A stretch of 5,310 bases of DNA, from NCBI GenBank assembly GCA_030731175.1, contig JANQUM010000234.1, positions 1-5,310 of the forward strand. Reading direction: 5' to 3'. The notes under the pieces were generated by a model, which searched no databases, had not been told where the DNA came from, and saw only the letters and a list, made by a program, of their open reading frames with translations. The position numbers were made by a program, and so were the translations under genes. Below are positions 1 through 5,310 of the stretch, in pieces. Every line of letters starts with the position of its first letter. The first letter of the stretch is position 1. This stretch comes from Spirosomataceae bacterium (GTDB lineage Bacteria; Bacteroidota; Bacteroidia; Cytophagales; Spirosomataceae).

Positions 1-679
1 CGTCCTGCATATGCTGGTAATATTGACAATACAATTATTGGTCACTCTCAATTTGACATCTTTGGCTACAGAACCGACGGTTTGTTTCAATCTCAAGCTG
101 AGGTTGATGGTGCTCCAACCCAAATTGGTGCTGATCCAGGAAGAATTAAATATGTTGACATCAATAACGATGGTGTAATTAATTCTTTAGATCAAGATTG
201 GATAGGTACTACATTACCTGCTGCGGAATATGGCCTAAGATTCGATGCAACATACAAGAAATTAGACTTCACCGTATTCGGTGCCGGAGTTGTTGGTCGT
301 GAAGGGTTTGATGTTTACACGGTTTTCAATAACCTAATGAGAGGTCGTGAAAATGTAGGCCCTGGGGTTTTTAACGGATGGACTCCTCAAAATACCGACA
401 CTAACGTACCGGCCCTTACGCTAAAAGATAACAATGGAGAGGGTCGCACTTCTGATTATTTCATTGTAAATACTTCTTATCTTCAAATTAAGAAATATGC
501 AATTGGGCTATAATATTACCCCAAAGTCAGTTTTCACCAACCTAAGAGTATTCGGTATGGCAGATAACCTGTTCTGGATTAAGAGCAAAAGTTATCAAAG
601 CCCTGATCCAGAGCGTATTGACTTAGATCCCGTTCCTATTCCAAAGACTTTCACATTTGGGGTTAACGCATCATTTTAA
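1..679 (+). pseudogene. SusC/RagA-family TonB-linked outer membrane receptor, 3' part, frameshifted
   Basis: SusC proteins are outer-membrane beta-barrels that import oligosaccharides using TonB energy, with a SusD lid. Only the C-terminal barrel part is visible, about 225 residues once the frame is corrected; the start lies beyond the left edge. Frame 1 is open from base 1 to a TAA at 511-513. It contains the Asp/Asn-rich loop typical of the SusC C-terminus (YVDINNDGVIN at about 151-183; D53, N55, D57, G58 of the visible part) and the usual following barrel strands. At about 493-499 the family signature 'YLxIKN-xQLGYN' is split: 'SYLQIKK' is in frame 1 and 'MQLGYNI' in frame 2. Removing one A from the AAA at 493-495 restores it as KNMQLGYN. 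Frame 2 then continues through 'LRVFGMADNLFWI' to a typical end in 'FGVNASF' and TAA at 677-679. susD follows after 21 bases, so the two are almost certainly one operon. The family call is secure; whether the frameshift is real is not known. Confidence 0.9.
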
Positions 680-700
680 ACCATAAAATTTAGAACAATC

Positions 701-2407
701 ATGAATAAAAATATAATATTGAGCGTGTTGGCAGTCGGAATTTTGGCCACTAGCTCTTGCGACGAACAATTAAACTACACCCCAACTGGTGTACTTTCAT
801 CTAGCGATTTAACTTCTGTCAGTGCTATTGACGGCTTGGTTACTTCAGCTTATGCTGCCATTGGTAATGGCGATATGATTGGACCCATCTACAGTAATTG
901 GGTATATGGTAGCGTACGCTCCGACGACACCTACAAAGGTGGTGGAGGTACTGGTGACGTGGGTGAAATTGACGCCTTAGAGCACTATAATCTTGTTCAA
1001 CCAAACATGGATGCTTTCGTAACCAGAACTTGGAGAAACTTATTTAAGTCTATATCAAGATGTAATGTTGCTCTACTTGCGGTAAATGGACTGACTGACT
1101 CAGATTATCCTGCTAAAAAATCAAGATTGGCAGAACTTCGTTTTCTTAGGGCTCATAGCTATTTTACAATGAAGCTTTTGTACAAAAATATTCCCATTTT
1201 TGATGAAAATACAACCCAAGAAGACATACTTCAAGTTTCAAATGACTTGAGCAATGATGCCTCTTGGAACAAAATTGCTGAGGACTTCCAATATGCTGTA
1301 GATAACCTACCCGAAACTCAGCCTGATCTTGCAAGAGCAAATAAATTCGCCGCTCAAGCATATCTTGCTAAATTAAAACTATATCAAGCATATGAACAAG
1401 ATGAAACCCACAAAGTAACTGGTATCAATTCGTCAAGACTACAGGAAGTAGTTACATTGGCTCAAGCAGTTGTAAATTCTGGCAAGTACCGTCTATCGCC
1501 TGATATCGCGGACAACTTTTTACCAGAGACAGAAAACGGATCTGAGTCCATTTTTGCCATCCAATTTACAATAAACGATGGAACTACTGCCGGTAGAATG
1601 AGCTACGAAGATGGTTTAAATTACCCACACGGTGCTCCGCAATACGGTTGCTGTGGTTTCCATGCAGGTAGCCAAAATTTAGTAAATGCACATACTACAG
1701 ACGCTAACGGCTGGCCTAACTTTGATACCTTCAATAACCAAATTGCCAATTTATCTACGGCCACGGTTGATCCAAGATTGGACCACACAGTCGGAATAGA
1801 TGGTCATCCATACAAGTATGATAATACTTTGCCATTCAGCAATAGCTGGGTACGTGATGCCGGTGTTTATGGAAACTTCCATACTATGAGATTTCAGCAA
1901 TTAGCTTCAAGCGGTTCATATTTCAAGTTAGGACCATTCATGGGTACTGCTAAAAACTATGACATTCTAAGATATGATGATATCTTATTGATTTTAGCTG
2001 AAGCCTATATTCAGTTAGGTCAGCAAGATTTGGCTTTACCGCTAATTAATCAGGTGTGACAACGAGCAGCAAATAGTACCGCAAAACTTGCGAAAGCCGA
2101 CGGAACTTTTGCTTCTAAATACAATGTGAAAACATACAGCAATACGGGCTGGACAAAAGATTTTGCATTAAAAGCTTTGCAATGGGAACGAAGAATGGAG
2201 TTTGCCACTGAAGGATCACGATTTTTTGACTTAGTAAGATGGGGCATTGCAGAACCCGTCCTAAATGATTACATCAATAAAGAAAAGGCGAGAAGAACTT
2301 TCCTAGGCACGGCTAAATTCACGGCTGGTCGGGATGAGTATTTACCAATACCTCAGGCCGAGATTACGTTTACAAACGGGTTGTATAAGCAAAACCCAGG
2401 GTATTAA
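701..2407 (+). pseudogene. SusD/RagB-family glycan-binding lipoprotein with an internal TGA stop
   Basis: SusD proteins are surface lipoproteins that bind glycan and cap the SusC barrel. The ATG at 701 gives a lipoprotein signal peptide with lipobox 'ATSSC' (lipidated Cys20), followed by 'DEQLNYTPTG', a normal SusD beginning. Family features in order are the TPR-like helices 'SRCNVALLAV' and 'LAELRFLRAHSYFTMKLLY' (about residues 120-160), 'NKFAAQAYLAKLKLYQAY', the 'YGCCGFHAGSQNLVNA' loop with a Cys pair, and 'ILRYDDILLILAEAYIQLG'. Codon 453 (2057-2059) is TGA. The same frame stays open beyond it and reads 'QRAANS', then 'WERRMEFATEGSRFFDLVRWG' (about 495-515) and the family's C-terminal 'YLPIPQAEI...NPGY', ending at TAA 2405-2407. 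The family pattern 'LINQVRQRAA' indicates an ancestral CGA (Arg), so one C-to-T change explains the stop. Read through, the protein is 568 residues, normal for SusD; truncated, it loses the last 115. The gene belongs to the susC operon. Confidence 0.92.
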
Positions 2408-2427
2408 TTCTTAGTTAAAATAGGTTA

Positions 2428-2477
2428 AAAACAAAATGGTGGTGGAGTTTTTCATCACCATTTTGTTTTATTTTTTT
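2428..2477 (+). terminator. Strong intrinsic terminator after susD
   Basis: A 17-bp stem pairs 2428-2444 with 2453-2469. Its only non-Watson-Crick pair is a G-T wobble (2442/2455). The loop is eight bases (2445-2452), and the stem is followed by an A and seven Ts at 2471-2477. It starts 20 bases after the susD stop. This is a classic Rho-independent terminator on the + strand, so the susCD transcript should largely end here and the GH32 gene probably depends on read-through or its own promoter. Confidence 0.88.
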
Positions 2478-2536
2478 AATAATAGTCTGTATTCTAAATT
2501 TCACAGATAACGTATTTTAATAAAAACATAAAATCA

Positions 2537-4015
2537 ATGAAAATCAACATCATATACCTATTGTTACTCCCTATGTTTTTTTCGTGTAAAAATACAAAAG
2601 AAGCAGTGAGCGAAAATGCAGTAAACTACCGCCCAGCGTATCATTACTCACCCGAAAAAAACTGGGTAAATGATCCCAACGGTTTAGTATATCTCGATGG
2701 CGAGTATCACCTTTTTTATCAATATAACCCGTTTGGTGACAAATGGGGACACATGAGCTGGGGACATGCCGTAAGCACAGATTTACAAAACTGGGAAGAA
2801 CTACCTGTAGCATTACCCGAAATCATCAACGATGATGGCACAAAAGAAGGCATCTTTTCAGGTTCGGCAGTTGTAGATAGTTTAAACACTTCAGGTTTTT
2901 TCGAGCCAGGATTCAAACACGGATTAGTTGCAATTTTCACCGCCAATATCACAAAAGGTGAAGAGCAACTTTCTCAAAACCAAAGTATAGCGTACAGTTC
3001 GGATAAAGGAAGAACATGGAAATATTATGATCAAAATCCAGTTTTGGATATTGGCCTAAAAGATTTTAGAGACCCCAATGTGATGTGGTGGCCGTCAGAG
3101 CAAAAGTGGATAATGACCGTTGTAAAACCGCTCGAATATATTGCACAGTTTTACGAATCAAAAGATTTGAAAAATTGGACTTTAATGAGTGAATTTGGGA
3201 AAATGGGAGATACTACAAAGATTTGGGAGTGTCCGGCATTAGTAAAAGTACCTGTAGAGAAGTCAGAAGAGGGAAAGTGGGTCCTCATAATCTCATCTGG
3301 CTATAAAACAGAAGGTTTTGTGGGTATGCAGTATTTTGTTGGAGATTTCGACGGCCATTCTTTCACGCCTCAAAAGGCAACAGGTGTCCTAAGTTTAGAT
3401 CATGGAAAGGATTTTTATGCCGCTATCCCGTTTAACGGGCTACCAAATGAGCATAAAAAACCGTTAATTATAGGGTGGATAAATAACTGGACTTATGCAG
3501 GAGACATTCCACTTCAAGGCTCCAGAGGCACTTTTTCGATGGCTCGTCAACTATCTCTCACAGAGGTAGAAGGCTCGTACGTGCTTGTGCAAACTCCAGT
3601 AGTTTCGGATGCGATTTTGCAGGAGAATTTAAACTTAACAGCAGCAGATTTTTCGAATAATAAAGTACTCGAAATGCCAACCAATAGCTACGGATTGAAC
3701 CTCGCTATTGATCTAAAAAACTTGGATTCCTTTAAAATTTCACTATTAAAAAATGAAAACGAAGAATGCCTCTTGAGTTACCACAAAGAGTCCGAACAAC
3801 TAACATTTGACCGTACAAAGTCTGGAAAAGTTGATTTCCAAGCAGACTTCCCAAGTATAGAGCAGATGACTGTCACTCCAAATAATGGCAAATTAACGCT
3901 TTCTATTTTTGTTGATAATTCAGTAATAGAAATTTACGGTGATGGTGGTAAAAAAGTGATGACAGAATTAGTTTTTCCGACAAAGAGCAGCGGTAAAATA
4001 CTATTCTCGAAGTAA
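2537..4015 (+). CDS. GH32 beta-fructosidase (levanase/inulinase/sucrose-hydrolase type), lipoprotein
   Basis: This is a glycoside hydrolase family 32 enzyme, which cleaves beta-fructosyl linkages of levan, inulin or sucrose by a retaining mechanism. The 492-residue length is normal for the family. The ATG at 2537 gives a lipoprotein signal peptide with lipobox 'MFFSC' (Cys17), so the mature enzyme should be anchored to a membrane; inner or outer face cannot be decided. The five-bladed propeller domain carries all three catalytic motifs: 'WVNDPNGL' with nucleophile Asp46, 'FRDPN' with transition-state stabiliser Asp179, and 'WECP' with acid/base Glu231. A C-terminal beta-sandwich follows, from about residue 355, with the usual 'DNSVIEIYGDGG' strand near 460-470. 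The frame is clean to TAA at 4013-4015. It sits 129 bases after susD with a terminator between, so it is part of the same PUL but perhaps separately transcribed. The motifs suit an exo-acting fructosidase, but the linkage preference cannot be read from the sequence. The Bacteroides fructan PUL is the known precedent for susCD with GH32. Confidence 0.95.
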   Translation: MKINIIYLLLLPMFFSCKNTKEAVSENAVNYRPAYHYSPEKNWVNDPNGLVYLDGEYHLFYQYNPFGDKWGHMSWGHAVSTDLQNWEELPVALPEIINDDGTKEGIFSGSAVVDSLNTSGFFEPGFKHGLVAIFTANITKGEEQLSQNQSIAYSSDKGRTWKYYDQNPVLDIGLKDFRDPNVMWWPSEQKWIMTVVKPLEYIAQFYESKDLKNWTLMSEFGKMGDTTKIWECPALVKVPVEKSEEGKWVLIISSGYKTEGFVGMQYFVGDFDGHSFTPQKATGVLSLDHGKDFYAAIPFNGLPNEHKKPLIIGWINNWTYAGDIPLQGSRGTFSMARQLSLTEVEGSYVLVQTPVVSDAILQENLNLTAADFSNNKVLEMPTNSYGLNLAIDLKNLDSFKISLLKNENEECLLSYHKESEQLTFDRTKSGKVDFQADFPSIEQMTVTPNNGKLTLSIFVDNSVIEIYGDGGKKVMTELVFPTKSSGKILFSK

Positions 4016-4165
4016 CAAACCAGTTCGTGCCGAAAGATAGCTGAAATTCGGAAAGTTGGGATTATTTTCAAGTTCCGTGAGTCCCGCGAAATATGCCATT
4101 CGGAACTACAATTAGATTTTCGTATAAACCGTACAGGCAGCTGTTTCAACCATTTAAGAACTTGC
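4016..4165. other. Non-coding 3' region with overlapping small inverted repeats
   Basis: No credible gene lies in this stretch. It holds copies of a short CCGAA/TTCGG-like word in both orientations, giving three weak hairpins that overlap: 4030-4034 with 4047-4051 (5 bp), 4049-4061 with 4066-4077 (an interrupted stem of about 11 bp with two wobbles), and 4071-4077 with 4101-4107 (7 bp perfect, 23-base loop). Because the arms are shared, neighbouring hairpins exclude one another. It is probably the 3' untranslated part of the GH32 transcript. A regulatory or repeat-derived origin is only a possibility. Confidence 0.35.
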
Positions 4166-4240
4166 AATGGCTATCCTCGAATTTATTAGTGTTTCGCCTA
4201 CCTGCCAGCGAGATTTCAATTCGGGGATAGCCATTTTTTT
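4166..4240 (+). terminator. Long-loop hairpin with T-run, probable terminator of the GH32 transcript
   Basis: An 18-bp stem pairs 4166-4183 with 4218-4235, with one wobble (4177/4224). The T-run at 4234-4240 directly follows and partly overlaps the stem base, as expected for an intrinsic terminator on the + strand. The 34-base loop (4184-4217) is unusually long and can form a second 6-bp stem, 4192-4197 with 4208-4213, so the whole element folds as one extended rod. On the minus strand the hairpin is not followed by a T-run (the next bases are GCAAGTTC), so by sequence it does not look like a good terminator for the converging helicase gene. It begins 150 bases after the GH32 stop. Confidence 0.7.
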
Positions 4241-4260
4241 AGAAAGATATTCGTAAAAAA

Positions 4261-5310
4261 TCAACTCGGATTTTGATTGATTTCCCCACCACCAGGCTTG
4301 CCCCGATTATCGTCTCTCCGTTTATTAAAACGCTTTTTAGGGCGTTCTCCTCCTCCACTTCCTGAATTATTGTGGCTTCCACCACCAGAACGGGGTTTAT
4401 TGCCGTAGCGTTTTCCGCCGCCGCTGTTGCCTCCTTTATTTCTTCCAAAACCACCGCCTTCACTTCTTTTTGAAGGGTCATAAGTTGGCCCCGGATTAAA
4501 ACCTTCTGGCAACTCTTTTTTCGGGATTTCCCGTTCTAAAAAATCTTCGATACTTTTGAAACGGCGTTGGTCGCGTGGCCCAACGAAAGTAATTGCCGTT
4601 CCGGTAGTTTCAGCACGTGCCGTTCTACCGATACGGTGAATGTAATCTTCGGGATCTGGCGGTACGTCGTAGTTCATAACGAGGTCGATGCCGTCCACGT
4701 CAATTCCGCGGGAAATAATATCGGTTGCTACGAGGATTCTGAGCTGTTTATTTTTAAACGCCAACATGATTTCTTCCCGCTCGGTTTGTTCCAAATCAGA
4801 CTGAAAGCCCTTCACTGACATTCCCTTGCGTTTGAGGTCTTTTTCTAATTGCCGAACGCTCTCTTTTCTTCCCGCAAAAATTACGACTGTTTGGTAGTTT
4901 CCGTTAGCTAAAATATTAGCGGTCAATTCTACTTTTTGGTCGTCGTGAACGATGTAGGCTTGCTGATCAATACCTTCCGCAGGTTTTGAGATTGCTATGT
5001 TTATTTGCTTCGGATTATTCAGGATTTTACTCGCCAACTGCCGGATTTTTGACGGCATGGTTGCCGAAAACAATAACGCTTGTTTTTTCTCAGGCAGATA
5101 ACCCACAATCCGCATAATGTCGTTATAGAAACCCATGTCAAGCATACGATCGGCTTCGTCAAGGATAAGGTGTTGCAGGTGTTTGAAGTCAACCATTCCA
5201 GAATTGAGAAGGGAAATCAAACGACCGGGCGTAGCCACTACAACTTCCGCTCCTTCCATCAAAGCTTTGCGTTGTTGCACAAAAGTATCGCCGTCACCAC
5301 CACCGTAAAC
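4261..5310 (-). CDS. DEAD-box ATP-dependent RNA helicase, RhlE-like, 5' end outside window
   Basis: DEAD-box helicases unwind short RNA duplexes with ATP and act in ribosome assembly, mRNA decay and cold adaptation. The gene enters at the right edge already in frame and ends in TGA (complement of 4261-4263), leaving 349 visible residues. The missing N-terminus should contain the Q motif, Walker A and motif Ia. Visible motifs in order are the GG region 'VYGGG' (1-5), Ib 'ATPGR' (26-30), II 'LDEAD' (50-54), III 'SAT' (82-84), then RecA domain 2 with IV 'VVIFAGRKE', V 'VATDIISRGIDV' and VI 'HRIGRTAR'. A tail of about 70 residues (279-349; 4264-4476) is rich in Gly, Arg, Lys, Asn and Ser, a disordered RNA-binding tail common in RhlE-type proteins of this phylum. 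The GTG at 5278-5280 encodes an internal Val and is not the start. It converges on the GH32 gene and has no evident functional link to the PUL. Its G+C is higher than in the neighbouring glycan genes. Subfamily naming beyond RhlE-like is not secure. Confidence 0.95.
   Translation of the reverse strand, partial: VYGGGDGDTFVQQRKALMEGAEVVVATPGRLISLLNSGMVDFKHLQHLILDEADRMLDMGFYNDIMRIVGYLPEKKQALLFSATMPSKIRQLASKILNNPKQINIAISKPAEGIDQQAYIVHDDQKVELTANILANGNYQTVVIFAGRKESVRQLEKDLKRKGMSVKGFQSDLEQTEREEIMLAFKNKQLRILVATDIISRGIDVDGIDLVMNYDVPPDPEDYIHRIGRTARAETTGTAITFVGPRDQRRFKSIEDFLEREIPKKELPEGFNPGPTYDPSKRSEGGGFGRNKGGNSGGGKRYGNKPRSGGGSHNNSGSGGGERPKKRFNKRRDDNRGKPGGGEINQNPS

Noticed and set aside
497..679. Separate 60-residue gene starting at ATG 497
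   Set aside because: The residues are the terminal strands of the SusC barrel displaced by the frameshift; the ATG is the internal Met of 'KNMQLGYN'.
2057..2059. TGA as a recoded sense codon (genetic code 4 or 25, or selenocysteine)
   Set aside because: Tryptophan is encoded by TGG throughout and the helicase appears to end properly at a TGA. The family residue here is Arg, not Trp, Gly or Cys. A point mutation or an error is simpler.
2126..2407. Separate 93-residue gene starting at GTG 2126
   Set aside because: It is in the same frame as the upstream part and encodes the conserved SusD C-terminus, so it is the tail of the interrupted gene and not an independent one.
2495..2502. TAAATTTC as a -7 promoter box for the GH32 gene
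   Set aside because: The last base differs from TAnnTTTG and the nearest upstream TTG (2463-2465) is too far away and lies within the terminator stem, so the match is no better than chance in AT-rich DNA.
2571..2952. Two minus-strand frames opposite the GH32 N-terminus
   Set aside because: They overlap the catalytic-domain coding sequence on the opposite strand and show no motifs or plausible start context.
4239..4481. Minus-strand 80-residue frame rich in Val, Ala and Glu
   Set aside because: It lies within the Gly-rich tail of the helicase in another frame; its biased composition is a shadow of the repetitive GGN/CCN codons.
4567..4818. Plus-strand 83-residue frame opposite the helicase
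   Set aside because: It is antisense to conserved helicase motifs V and VI and has no recognisable protein features.

Overview
The window comes from a member of the Bacteroidota. The evidence is a SusC-type TonB-dependent receptor followed directly by a SusD-type lipoprotein, lipoprotein signals typical of the phylum, A-rich leaders without clear Shine-Dalgarno sites, and an AT-rich composition in the glycan genes. The family or genus cannot be fixed from this sequence; a free-living Flavobacteriia- or Cytophagia-like organism is plausible.

Layout, left to right. Positions 1-679 hold the 3' end of a susC-like gene; its 5' part lies outside the window, and its last part is displaced by a one-base frameshift near 493-499. 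Positions 701-2407 hold a susD-like gene, complete except for one in-frame TGA at 2057-2059. A strong intrinsic terminator lies at 2428-2477. Positions 2537-4015 hold an intact lipoprotein glycoside hydrolase of family GH32 (beta-fructosidase type). Positions 4016-4260 are non-coding, with several small inverted repeats and a long hairpin followed by a T-run (4166-4240). From 4261 to the right edge, on the minus strand, is the 3' part of a DEAD-box RNA helicase of RhlE type, which converges on the GH32 gene and is visibly richer in G+C.

The first three genes form the core of a polysaccharide utilization locus (PUL), most likely for fructans (levan, inulin or sucrose-type fructosides). SusD would capture the glycan at the cell surface, SusC would import it through the outer membrane with TonB energy, and the GH32 enzyme would release fructose. 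The helicase is an unrelated housekeeping gene for RNA structure and ribosome or RNA turnover.

The main unusual point is that susC and susD each carry one separate disabling lesion (an indel in an A-run and a CGA-to-TGA-like nonsense change), while the hydrolase and helicase read cleanly. Either the transporter pair is recently inactivated, or the sequence carries errors. I see no previously undescribed system here, no mobile element with a transposase, no CRISPR array and no tRNA or rRNA.
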